Below are positions 22,907-33,722 of a stretch of DNA of 64,000 nt, piece after piece (position 1 is the first letter of the stretch; each line of letters starts with the position of its first letter). The translations under genes were made by a program, and so were the position numbers. The notes beneath the pieces were generated by a model. The model had not been told where the DNA came from. It ran no database searches and saw only the letters and a list, made by a program, of their open reading frames with translations. This DNA is from Tragulus kanchil (taxonomy: Eukaryota; Chordata; Mammalia; Artiodactyla; Tragulidae), in NCBI GenBank assembly GCA_022376925.1, contig JAIOJX010000002.1:40881501-40945500 (forward strand), read 5' to 3'.

Positions 22907-23311
22907 AGAGGCTAAAATTTTAAAATGTGAAAAAATATGAAAAGACCAAGTGCAGTTTTGTTTCCACCCACAGCTATTCTTGCTACTGGAGTCGGTGTGT
23001 TCACATGTCACAATGTATCCAATGGACTGCTCAGGATCTATCAGACTGCTGAAGAGACAACCTCAGGATCTCAGTAACCAAGTGCAGCTGTTTATTTCTT
23101 ATGTAGATGACTAGTTCTACAGGAGTGATTCAGAAAGTCTTCTGTATAAGTTTATTGAAGTCCAAGATCTCTTTTTTCATGAGCTCCAACCGTCACTCGC
23201 AGGAAGATTCACAAGAGGTTGACAGGACAGGATCCAGAGGCAAGATCCTGTGACCCTGATAGCTGACACTGAACAGTGAGAACTGATCCCATAAAAGCCT
23301 GGCTTGAATAC

Positions 23312-24022
23312 AGTCTCTGCAAAGGACAGTATGGAGAGTCCTCAAAAAACTAAGAACAGAGCCACCATATGACCCAGCAGCAATCCCACTACTAGGCATA
23401 TACCCTGAGGAGATCAAAATTGAAAGAGACACATGTACCCCATTGTTCATTACAGCACTATTTACAATAGTTAAAACATGGAAGCAACGTAGATGTCCAT
23501 CAACAGATAAATGGATAAAGAAGCTGTGGTACATATATACAATACAATAGTACTCAGTCATAAAAAGAAATGCATTTGAATCAGTCCTAATGAGATGGAT
23601 GGATCTAGAACCTGTTATACAAAGTGAAGTAAGTCAGAAAGAGAAGGATAAATATAGTATACTAGCATATATATATGGAATCTAGGAAGATGGTGCTGAT
23701 AAAGGTATATGCAAAGCAGCAATGGAGAAACAGACATAGAGAACAGACTTATGGACATTGGGGGAAAGAGGAGTGGGTGAAAGGTATGGAAAGAATAACA
23801 TGGAAACCTGCATTGTAAATATGTAAAAGAGACAACCATTATGAATATGCTGTAAGGCTAAGGGAACTTTCAAGGAGGTTATGCAACAACCTGGAGGAGT
23901 GGGACAGGGAGCGGGGTTTGTGTGGGGGGGGTCAAGGGTATACCTATGACTGATTCAGATTTTTATATAGCAGAAACAACAGAACTCTGTAAAAGTAAAA
24001 TAAAAATAAATTAATTTTTAAA
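23312..24022 (+). mobile_element. L1 3' end, second doublet copy
   Basis: Exact-looking duplicate of 22196-22906. It is a product of the doublet, not an independent insertion. Confidence 0.9.
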
Positions 24023-24438
24023 AGAGGCTAAAATTTTAAAATGTGAAAAAATATGAAAAGAAATCTAAAATACACAGAAAAACACACTCATCTTCCTTAC
24101 AGATTAGAAACATGCAAAATAAAACCAAAATTTGATGATACGTATTTCACTACTGTGACTACATTAAAATCTGGATAATTAAAAGTGCTTTTCAAGCTTT
24201 GAGCAACCAGCTCTAACAAAATTGTCGGCATGACTATAAAATGGTACAATTACTGTAGAAAGTAATTTGGTGGGGGGTTTTGTAATCATCAGTATACACT
24301 CAGGAAAGAACAGTTCTTCTTGTTTGTATCCAAAAAACAACGATGCATGTGTCCTCAAAAACATTTGTATGAGATCGTTCACAGCATTTTGTCCAGAACC
24401 ACTCCAGATTGAAAGCTAGTTAATGTCGGACAGTATAC

Positions 24439-24745
24439 GTGATGGACTGAGTAGTGTTCCCAAAATGTCTGTGTTGCAGCCCTTACCACCTACATGGCAG
24501 TATTTGGAGGTGGGGCCGACAAAGAGACAAAAGAAGTTACAGAAGTCGTGTGTGAGGGGCCCTGATTTGATAGGACTGTTGTTCTCTGGAGAAGAGGCAC
24601 CGAAGGTCTCCTGCCCTCCTCCAGCTACGAGGTCTCACCAGAGAAGGCACCCGGCGGCCAGCCAGCACCTGACAGAACCAACCGCGCACTCTCATGTTGG
24701 ACTTGCAGCCTCCTGAACTCTGAGAAAATTACTCCATACTGCTGA
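24439..24745 (+). mobile_element. MLT1-like (MaLR) LTR
   Basis: GTGATGGACTGAGTAGTGTT with CCCAAAATGTCTGTGTTGCA, ACATGGCAGTATTTGGAGGT, GGACTTGCAGCCTCCTGAAC and CTCTGAGAAAATTACTC follow the order of an MLT1-type LTR. The 97-codon frame at 24423-24716 lies within it and is not a gene. Confidence 0.65.
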
Positions 24746-25499
24746 AGCCACCCAGACTGGGAACTGGGTCTAGCAGCCTGAGCAGTCTGATACAAGTGAG
24801 CATAGAGGGCTAAAATTCTCACGGCAATGCACCTGTGGCTAAGGCGTGCATACACCTAGACTAAGGTCCTTGACGTTATGCGTGAGCAACGTACGCCAGA
24901 ACTAAGACAGCAAGTACCGCAGTTTCACTTCCATTAAGCTCTAGAACAGACGATATTGACCTACAGAAACAAACAGACTGGTGCTTGACAAGGGGTAGTG
25001 TGGAGACTGACAGAAAAGAGAACGTCTCTGGGATGCTGAGACCCCTCTCTTCATTGGGGTTTGGGGACATGGGCCTCTTTGGGGCATATTTGAATTTCTA
25101 CAAACCACACCATTTTCATGGATTAAAGAGAGAGAATTCTAAATGTTAGAGCTGGGGAGGGCTTCTGACACCACCTCTTCAACTGGCTGAAGAAGGATGA
25201 CAACTGAATTGTCTTGATTGAAGGACAGTATTCTTTCTATCCTTCTTAATTTTTATTTGTTATTTACTTTGTTTGTTTGTTTTTGACAAGACAGTGCATT
25301 TTACTTATTTTTAATAATATCTCCAACACTATAAATAAAACAGCAAAATTTCTGGTTAGTAGGAAGTCTGAAATAAGACAGTCTTTTCATTTCGGGCAGG
25401 GCAGCCAGAACCACACTTCAGAATGTGCTCAAACCTTTACTTTCTAGGTGAGCTGAGTAGCTGTGCTCCTTCTCAGCAACTCTTTTTTTCTTTTATTTG
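24746..25499. other. unannotated spacer
   Basis: No repeat or gene recognised. A short T-rich (GTTT)n-like stretch lies near 25255-25280. Confidence 0.45.
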
Positions 25500-25640
25500 C
25501 TTTCTAAATGGTCCTCATTTGTGAAATCAGAAAGAAAAAAATACCTACCTCATGGGTTGGTTTTGAAAGTAACATGAGATACAACATTGAAATCATATCA
25601 GTGATTCCTGACACACTTATGCACTTAATAAATAACAGAT
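25500..25640 (+). mobile_element. MIR fragment
   Basis: GGTCCTCATTTGTGAAATCA, AATACCTACCTCATGGGTTG, then GACACACTTATGCACTTAAT AAATAACAG: the typical 3' half of MIR. The start of doublet 6 falls inside it (25573). Confidence 0.7.
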
Positions 25641-26149
25641 AATCATGAAACAAATTGTTATATATTTTGGATTCTTGTGCCAATTGTAAGTTTAATTCTT
25701 TGAATCACATGAGAAATATTAAATAATAGAAAATCTTTACACTAAAAAAAGTATTTAGAACTGTGGAAAGCATTTTCTTTGGGTTAAAAAAATAAAACAG
25801 TTAAAATTCAGTTATGTTGGACAATCAATCTAATTTTTCTTAATCTTCTTCTTCATGTATAAATTCAGTCTACCAAATTCTAGGATGATTCAATTACTAA
25901 ATGAAAAAGTACTTTTAAATGCCAAAAATATTAGTCAACCCACAAGCAGTAGGTTCCTTTCCATTCTTTCTGATTTTTTTCACCCTCAGACAAGTGAAAG
26001 GTACTACGTAGATAGTAATGTAAATATGGCAGCAGCAATTCAAGTGAAAAGATATTGCTGAGCACAGTCCCTGTGTTGTATCTTCAAGGACCAGCGAGTG
26101 AAGGAGGGACCCTATACGTAGCGTGCTGCTGCATATAACATATCTAGGA

Positions 26150-26341
26150 GAAGTGCTCAGTCGCTTCCACTGTGTCTGACTCTTTGCAACCCTCTGGACC
26201 ATAGCCCACCAGACTCCTCTGTCCATGGAATTCTCCAGGCAAGAATACTACCCTCCTCCAAGGGATCTTCCTGACCCAGAAATCAAATCCACATTTCCTG
26301 CACTTACAGGCAGTTTCTTTATCAATAGTGCTTCCTGGAAA
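26150..26341 (-). mobile_element. Bov-tA SINE
   Basis: Antisense: GTGCTCAGTCGCTTCCACTG, CTCTGTCCATGGAATTCTCC, GGATCTTCCTGACCCAGAAA, CACTTACAGGCAGTTTCTTT. Internal loss before CCCTCCTCCAAGGG. Confidence 0.88.
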
Positions 26342-26387
26342 GAAACAATCATTATAACATCGCGTACAGAAGGAAAATCAACAAAAT

Positions 26388-26426
26388 ACACACACACACA
26401 TACCACACACACACACAAACACACAC
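26388..26426. repeat. CA-rich microsatellite
   Basis: Interrupted (CA)n with TACC and AA interruptions. An identical array is at 27473-27511 in the second copy of doublet 6. Confidence 0.9.
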
Positions 26427-27234
26427 CCATCCAAGTAGAGCCAGTTTCCCTTGCTACACCAAGAAACTGAAGCTCACCTTGTTTCATCACTATTGATGAC
26501 TTCTTACTATTAATCTTGATAATGGTTTTTATGTTGTATAATTATTGCTGAGAGCTGTAGCCAAGTTTTATTTCTATTCAAAGTTATAATTGGCAGACCT
26601 TTCTGAAAAGCTTTACAATTAGGCCTTAGTTAACCTGTTTTGAAGAAATAGATACCCCATGAGATACAACATTGAAATCATATCAGTGATTCCTGACACA
26701 CTTATGCACTTAATAAATAACAGATAATCATGAAACAAATTGTTATATATTTTGGATTCTTGTGCCAATTGTAAGTTTAATTCTTTGAATCACATGAGAA
26801 ATATTAAATAATAGAAAATCTTTACACTAAAAAAAGTATTTAGAACTGTGGAAAGCATTTTCTTTGGGTTAAAAAAATAAAACAGTTAAAATTCAGTTAT
26901 GTTGGACAATCAATCTAATTTTTCTTAATCTTCTTCTTCATGTATAAATTCAGTCTACCAAATTCTAGGATGATTCAATTACTAAATGAAAAAGTACTTT
27001 TAAATGCCAAAAATATTAGTCAACCCACAAGCAGTAGGTTCCTTTCCATTCTTTCTGATTTTTTTCACCCTCAGACAAATGAAAGATACTACTTAAATAG
27101 TAATGTAAATATGGCAGCAGCAATACAAGTGAAAAAATATTGCTGAGCACAGTCCCTGTGTTGTATCTTCAAGGACCAGCGAGTGAAGGAGGGACCCTAT
27201 ACGTAGCGTGCTGCTGCATATAACATATCTAGGA

Positions 27235-27426
27235 GAAGTGCTCAGTCGCTTCCACTGTGTCTGACTCTTTGCAACCCTCTGGACCATAGCCCACCAGACT
27301 CCTCTGTCCATGGAATTCTCCAGGCAAGAATACTACCCTCCTCCAAGGGATCTTCCTGACCCAGAAATCAAATCCACATTTCCTGCACTTACAGGCAGTT
27401 TCTTTATCAATAGTGCTTCCTGGAAA
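27235..27426 (-). mobile_element. Bov-tA SINE, second doublet copy
   Basis: Duplicate of 26150-26341. Confidence 0.88.
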
Positions 27427-27737
27427 GAAACAATCATTATAACATCGCGTACAGAAGGAAAATCAACAAAATACACACACACACATACCACACACACACA
27501 CAAACACACACCCATCCAAGTAGAGCCAGTTTCCCTTGCTACACCAAGAAACTGAAGCTCACCTTGTTTCATCACTATTGATGACTTCTTACTATTAATC
27601 TTGATAATGGTTTTTATGTTGTATAATTATTGCTGAGAGCTGTAGCCAAGTTTTATTTCTATTCAAAGTTATAATTGGCAGACCTTTCTGAAAAGCTTTA
27701 CAATTAGGCCTTAGTTAACCTGTTTTGAAGAAATAGA

Positions 27738-28322
27738 AATTCTTTTATGATATACAAAGTTTGCAACCAAATCGAATAATCTAGAGACATGGAGATGATA
27801 TGTTTGTTTGATCACCTGAAAAATAGCTCCCATCAGGTCAAATATTTACTGACAAATGCTCATTTGAATGAGAAGTCAGCCGTGAAGGCAGAAGACAAGG
27901 CCATTTTTATTTATTGCAGGAGGCAGTGATGGAGAAGCAGGCACACTAGTGATTTCTGTCTCAAGAGCACACATCTATACACTCTACAGTTCCAGCTCTC
28001 GAGTCCAGCATTGGCTGTGGCAGAAGAGGACCCAGGTTCGCTTGTGGAGGGTGGACCACAGATGGGCCAACCTGGAGCACGCTCGGGAGGTCTCAGCAGA
28101 CCAGGGAAGGATGTTCCACTATGGGCCATGGTCACCTTAAGAGAGAGGCGTCAAGCCCTGGGAGGTGCTTGCAGGCACACGAGCAGCAGTGATGAGGAGG
28201 CAAACAAGAATGTCTCTTACTCATTTTTATTTTTTGTATTTGGCAGCTACATGGACTGTGTTGCCATGAACTGAGACCAAAAAACAAATTGCAAGAGAAA
28301 ACACAGTCTTCTGTTTTCATTT
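27738..28322. other. unannotated spacer
   Basis: From 27950 the sequence is more GC-balanced (CTCTACAGTTCCAGCTCTCG..., GGACCACAGATGGGCCAACC) but shows no recognisable repeat or exon. Doublet 7 begins within it at 28157. Confidence 0.4.
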
Positions 28323-28793
28323 AAGGTTGTTGCTGCTGTTTAGTCCTTAAGTCATCTCGAACTCTTTGTGACTCCATGGACTGCCAACGCCAGGCTTCCC
28401 TGTCACTCACTGTCTCCCAGAGTTTGCCCAAACTCATGTCCATCCAGTCAGTGATGCCATCCAACCATCTCATCCTCTGTCGTCCCTTTCTTATCCTGCC
28501 CTCAGCTGGCATCAGAGTCTTTCCCAACGAGTCAGCTCTTCACACCAGGCAGTCAAAGTACTGTAGCTTCGCCTTCAGCATCAGTACTTCCCATGAATAT
28601 CCATGGTAGATTTCCTTTAGGATTGACTGGTTTGATCTCCTTGCTGTCTGAGGGATCTGAATAATCTTCTCCAACACCACAGCTCAAAAGCATCAATTCT
28701 TTAACACTCAGTCTTCTTTACAGTCCAGTTTTCACATCCTTACATGACTACTGGGAAAACCATAAGCTTGTCTGGAAAGACTTTGTCAACAAA
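28323..28793 (-). mobile_element. BovB (RTE) LINE 3' region
   Basis: The minus strand encodes the C-terminal tail of the BovB ORF2 protein. The 68-codon frame at 28321-28527 includes [20 protein letters not shown] and [12 protein letters not shown], the conserved end of this RTE reverse-transcriptase protein. Continuing along the plus strand come CATCAGTACTTCCCATGAAT, TAGGATTGACTGGTTTGATC and ACACCACAGCTCAAAAGCAT, all BovB landmarks. The element is 5'-truncated and inactive; only the tail frame is still open. Confidence 0.9.
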
Positions 28794-29000
28794 GGATTTC
28801 CCCAGTGGCTCAGATGGTAAAGAATCTGACTGCAATGTGGGAGACCTGGGTTTGACCCCTGGGTTGGGAAGATCTCCTGTGTAAGGGAATAGCTACCTAC
28901 TCCAGTATTCTTGCCTGGAGAATCCCATGGACAGAGGAGCCTGGTGGGCTACAGTTCATGGGGTTGCAAAGAGTCAGACACGACTGAGTGACTAACACTA
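28794..29000 (+). mobile_element. Bov-tA SINE
   Basis: GGATTTCCCCAGTGGCTCAG head, GGGAGACCTGGGTTTGACCC, CAGTATTCTTGCCTGGAGAA, AAGAGTCAGACACGACTGAG. It abuts the BovB fragment directly. Confidence 0.92.
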
Positions 29001-29296
29001 TCTGCAGTTCATAAGAAGATAAAGCCTGAACGAAGCAGTATGCAGATGTCATACAGACCTGTTGAACATACAGACCTGGGACCCTGCAGGGAAGAACTGT
29101 GAGGTGTTCCAGGTCCACTGTGAACAAACAGTAGTGCTGAAGGCTCGGGCTTGAAGGAGAGCAGGGGCAAGTGTGAACCGCTGGACAGAGAGCAGAATAC
29201 ATGAACATGTGTGCTTCCAGGAAGTGTAGCCTGATGCTCCCAAAGGCTGCACAGTCCCCAGACCAACTGGCAACTCCCGCAAAGAACAGATCATGG
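29001..29296. other. unannotated spacer before the doublet 7 junction
   Basis: CTGCAGTTCATAAGAAGATA onwards to the junction. Overlapping frames of up to 147 codons on the minus strand run on from the SINE and show no domain. Confidence 0.4.
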
Positions 29297-29454
29297 CCTG
29301 GGAGGTGCTTGCAGGCACACGAGCAGCAGGGGGCAAACAAGAATGTCTCTTACTCATTTTTATTTTTGTATTTGGCAGCTACATGGACTGTGTTGCCATG
29401 AACTGAGACCAAAAAACAAATTGCAAGAGAAAACACAGTCTTCTGTTTTCATTT

Positions 29455-29925
29455 AAGGTTGTTGCTGCTGTTTAGTCCTTAAGTCATCTCGAACTCTTTG
29501 TGACTCCATGGACTGCCAACGCCAGGCTTCCCTGTCACTCACTGTCTCCCAGAGTTTGCCCAAACTCATGTCCATCCAGTCAGTGATGCCATCCAACCAT
29601 CTCATCCTCTGTCGTCCCTTTCTTATCCTGCCCTCAGCTGGCATCAGAGTCTTTCCCAACGAGTCAGCTCTTCACACCAGGCAGTCAAAGTACTGTAGCT
29701 TCGCCTTCAGCATCAGTACTTCCCATGAATATCCATGGTAGATTTCCTTTAGGATTGACTGGTTTGATCTCCTTGCTGTCTGAGGGATCTGAATAATCTT
29801 CTCCAACACCACAGCTCAAAAGCATCAATTCTTTAACACTCAGTCTTCTTTACAGTCCAGTTTTCACATCCTTACATGACTACTGGGAAAACCATAAGCT
29901 TGTCTGGAAAGACTTTGTCAACAAA
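29455..29925 (-). mobile_element. BovB LINE 3' region, second doublet copy
   Basis: Duplicate of 28323-28793; the same 68-codon tail frame is at 29453-29659. Confidence 0.9.
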
Positions 29926-30132
29926 GGATTTCCCCAGTGGCTCAGATGGTAAAGAATCTGACTGCAATGTGGGAGACCTGGGTTTGACCCCTGGGTTGGG
30001 AAGATCTCCTGTGTAAGGGAATAGCTACCTACTCCAGTATTCTTGCCTGGAGAATCCCATGGACAGAGGAGCCTGGTGGGCTACAGTTCATGGGGTTGCA
30101 AAGAGTCAGACACGACTGAGTGACTAACACTA
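29926..30132 (+). mobile_element. Bov-tA SINE, second doublet copy
   Basis: Duplicate of 28794-29000. Confidence 0.9.
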
Positions 30133-30408
30133 TCTGCAGTTCATAAGAAGATAAAGCCTGAACGAAGCAGTATGCAGATGTCATACAGACCTGTTGAACA
30201 TACAGACCTGGGACCCTGCAGGGAAGAACTGTGAGGTGTTCCAGGTCCACTGTGAACAAACAGTAGTGCTGAAGGCTCGGGCTTGAAGGAGAGCAGGGGC
30301 AAGTGTGAACCGCTGGACAGAGAGCAGAATACATGAACATGTGTGCTTCCAGGAAGTGTAGCCTGATGCTCCCAAAGGCTGCACAGTCCCCAGACCAACT
30401 GGCAACTC

Positions 30409-31337
30409 AGCAGACAGACAGTTTAGTTTGGAACTGAAAGTCTGTCTAGAAATGTGGCTAAGAATAAGTCATGAAGACAGTCTAATTTTCTTTTTTATTG
30501 GGATGTTTAGTACGCCTACATCTTCCCTCCCTGAGGGGGGCTGTTGTGAAGCTCACAGACTTATATCTTTATCATTATTATGCCATAGCTCCACCAAAAG
30601 CTATGCAAAACTTTTGTATTTTATGCAGCCTGAAGGAAACCCACTATTGCTTATTCCTCACACTTCCTCCTCCACCATATTTCCAGTCTTGATTAAAAGT
30701 ACTGGTTGCTCAAACGAGAGAACATCCTAATGCTCATGTTAATTCAGTCCCTGAGCCTTTCCCCCTCTGCTCCTGGGTTTCCCAGGAAGCCTGTCTCTCC
30801 CTTCTTCTCTCTTGTCAACCCCAGTTTTCCTAACAGGAGCAGTCATCTGGTGCTTCCACTCGCCATCCAGGTCGCCAGCATTATTTTACTCATTCAAGGA
30901 AATCTCCTGCCTTAAAGCATTAAGGTTTTTAGAGCATACTTTGCAATATGAAATCTAAATTTCTCAAAATTAAAAAAATGACTACCATGAACTTACCCTG
31001 GCATAGTATGAGTTGGGCTGGGTCATGAAACTGCGTTCCAGCCATAGGAATTCATTCTGAGTAACAAATGAAGGCTGGTCTGGATGACCTGGTACCTGGA
31101 ATGGTACCCATAGCTCTCCTGCCATCCTTCTTTCCCTGGGCAATCTTGCCCAGGTACTCTGGGAGACCTCCTTCACATGGGGCCTCCTCCATGCAGACTG
31201 CCCCCACCCTGGTCCACAAAGGTAGACCAGCACTGCACTCTCCTGCTCAGAGCAGACAGGTTTGCTCAGCCTCCAAGCCTCTGAGCTGTGGTGATCCCAC
31301 CTCACCTCCCTAAGGCACCCTCCACAGAGGAGAAGGC
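30409..31337. other. unannotated spacer
   Basis: Single-copy-looking sequence. Frames of 60-107 codons overlap on both strands (30428-30730, 30982-31305) without recognisable motifs. Confidence 0.4.
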
Positions 31338-31554
31338 TCCTGTAGGTTTATGCAGGTCATTGCAGCCCCAAGCATGTGTTTTTGTTTTTTGGTGTTTAAA
31401 TTACTCTAACTTTATTCCTGTAATATAGTAGGATTACATTTCTTTTATTTTATAATTTATGCATTTAACTTAGAGTTTAAAAATGCCTTTGGTACCTTAG
31501 ATACCATGTTTTATTATTTTATATCGGTGTAGAATTGATTAACCATGCTGTTAG

Positions 31555-31722
31555 TGTCAGGTTATAGCAAAGTCATTCAGTGATACATGTATATATTCTT
31601 TTTCAAATTCTTTTCCAATTTAGGTTATTACAGAATATTAAGCAGAGTTCCCTGTGCTATATAGCAGGTCCTTGTTGGCTAGCTCTTTTAAATCATATTT
31701 TTGTCTTAAGTAAATATACACT
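31555..31722 (-). mobile_element. L1 3' UTR fragment (antisense)
   Basis: GTCAGGTTATAGCAAAGTCA TTCAG, ATTCTTTTTCAAATTCTTTT, GTTCCCTGTGCTATATAGCA, GGTCCTTGTTGGCTAGC: the antisense 3' part of a mammalian L1. Confidence 0.75.
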
Positions 31723-32654
31723 ACATGAATGAATGGGGGGCGTTTAGTAAACTCTAAGATTGAGCATTCTATTCATAATTGCTTTCGTTTAGAGATAGGC
31801 CTTCTTGAGTATTCATTTCCTCTAAAACCTGAAAACTGATAAAAATGTCGTCAAAATACTTCAAAGTTTCTGAGAATAATTTATTCTCTATTAGAAGACA
31901 ATTTATTGAAATACTAGGAAGTTTGTACTGCCTCTCACTTTAAAAGTCCTCTTGAACTTTAAGGAACTATCATTAATATCCTATGCAACCCCTGTGTAGA
32001 CCCACCATAGACTCAGATGCCACACTTAGAGTTTATAAAAGTTATATTTTAAAGAAACATTACGGAAGCAGATTTATCTCCAGCCACCTAGTTCTGATAG
32101 TTGGTGAGTCTTGCATTCAGGATTCTGATAGGACTCTGATGAACAAAGAAGCATTTCTCCCTTGTTCCCCTCACTGTCCCCTCCCCTCCCCAAAGCCAAC
32201 GCAGTAGGCAGATGAGCGCCCATCCCAACCCTTCCTGCAAGTGGGGCTGTTTGCATAAGGTGAACACTTCTACCCAAGGGTGGGCTTCTGGTTCATCCTA
32301 TCCCCCCAAGCNAGGGTGGCCTATGGGCTCCTGGGCCTCTACCTCTAGCCCCGTGTGTTATGGGGTCACAAGGAGAAGGTGCAGAGAAAGGGTTGGAATT
32401 TTGCTTAAAGGGATAGTGGCTGAAATGCCACTTAAGGTCCTGTAGGTTTATGCAGGTCATTGCAGCCCCAAGCATGTGTTTTTGTTTTTTGGTGTTTAAA
32501 TTACTCTAACTTTATTCCTGTAATATAGTAGGATTACATTTCTTTTATTTTATAATTTATGCATTTAACTTAGAGTTTAAAAATGCCTTTGGTACCTTAG
32601 ATACCATGTTTTATTATTTTATATCGGTGTAGAATTGATTAACCATGCTGTTAG

Positions 32655-32822
32655 TGTCAGGTTATAGCAAAGTCATTCAGTGATACATGTATATATTCTT
32701 TTTCAAATTCTTTTCCAATTTAGGTTATTACAGAATATTAAGCAGAGTTCCCTGTGCTATATAGCAGGTCCTTGTTGGCTAGCTCTTTTAAATCATATTT
32801 TTGTCTTAAGTAAATATACACT
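32655..32822 (-). mobile_element. L1 3' UTR fragment, second doublet copy
   Basis: Duplicate of 31555-31722. Confidence 0.75.
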
Positions 32823-33544
32823 ACATGAATGAATGGGGGGCGTTTAGTAAACTCTAAGATTGAGCATTCTATTCATAATTGCTTTCGTTTAGAGATAGGC
32901 CTTCTTGAGTATTCATTTCCTCTAAAACCTGAAAACTGATAAAAATGTCGTCAAAATACTTCAAAGTTTCTGAGAATAATTTATTCTCTATTAGAAGACA
33001 ATTTATTGAAATACTAGGAAGTTTGTACTGCCTCTCACTTTAAAAGTCCTCTTGAACTTTAAGGAACTATCATTAATATCCTATGCAACCCCTGTGTAGA
33101 CCCACCATAGACTCAGATGCCACACTTAGAGTTTATAAAAGTTATATTTTAAAGAAACATTACGGAAGCAGATTTATCTCCAGCCACCTAGTTCTGATAG
33201 TTGGTGAGTCTTGCATTCAGGATTCTGATAGGACTCTGATGAACAAAGAAGCATTTCTCCCTTGTTCCCCTCACTGTCCCCTCCCCTCCCCAAAGCCAAC
33301 GCAGTAGGCAGATGAGCGCCCATCCCAACCCTTCCTGCAAGTGGGGCTGTTTGCATAAGGTGAACACTTCTACCCAAGGGTGGGCTTCTGGTTCATCCTA
33401 TCCCCCCAAGCCAGGGTGGCCTATGGGCTCCCTGGGCCTCTACCTCTAGCCCCGTGTGTTATGGGGTCACAAAAGGAGAAGGTGCAGAGAAAGGGTTGGA
33501 ATTTTGCTTAAAGGGATAGTGGCTGAAACCTGCCCTGACTTGGG

Positions 33545-33722
33545 AAGCTAGCCTGTCACTCTCTGTTTCTAGCAGTTTGACTCCATTAGGTTCTGCATGT
33601 AAGGGACACCATGCAGTCCTTGTCTTTCCCTGCTGACTCATCTCCCTTGGCATAATGTCCTCAAGTATCATCCACATTGTTGCAAATTCAGGATATCCTT
33701 CTTTCTCGTGGCCTGATCATGG
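33545..33722 (-). mobile_element. L1 3' fragment (antisense)
   Basis: CTCCCTTGGCATAATGTCCT, CAAGTATCATCCACATTGTT, GCAAATTCAGGATATCCTTC: antisense L1 sequence just upstream, in L1 terms, of the fragment at 32655. Probably the same original insertion. Confidence 0.65.

Larger units (their letters stand above)
21848..24061. repeat. doublet 5: 1.10-kb direct duplication
   Basis: Copies 21848-22945 and 22964-24061 (offset 1116), no difference noticed; spacer 22946-22963 (18 bp). The spacer begins CCAAGTGCAG, which also occurs at about 21963 inside the copy. An L1 3' end is carried in both. Confidence 0.97.
25573..27737. repeat. doublet 6: 1.08-kb direct duplication with a mismatch cluster
   Basis: Copies 25573-26652 and 26658-27737 (offset 1085), 5-bp spacer TACCC. 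Six substitutions cluster in 58 bp (25994, 26001, 26008, 26011, 26040, 26051 against +1085); five of these replace a G of the first copy. I noticed no other difference. A CA repeat (26388-26426 and 27473-27511) has the same structure in both. Confidence 0.97.
28157..30408. repeat. doublet 7: 1.11-kb direct duplication
   Basis: Copies 28157-29276 and 29297-30408, spacer 29277-29296 (20 bp). Seven bases of the left fringe are missing in copy two (AGTGATGAGGAGGC versus AGGGGGC), then a T-run indel (about 28228/29361) sets the offset at 1132. BovB and Bov-tA sequence is carried in both. Confidence 0.97.
31338..33528. repeat. doublet 8: 1.09-kb direct duplication, contains the only N
   Basis: Copies 31338-32425 and 32438-33528, spacer 32426-32437 (TGCCACTTAAGG). 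The offset moves from 1100 to 1103 through a C-run and an A-run indel near 32330 and 32373. Base 32312 is N in the first copy and C at 33412 in the second. Confidence 0.97.

Noticed and set aside
28897..29340. 147-codon minus-strand frame
   Set aside because: Made of unique spacer plus an antisense Bov-tA end; no domain and no conserved start context.
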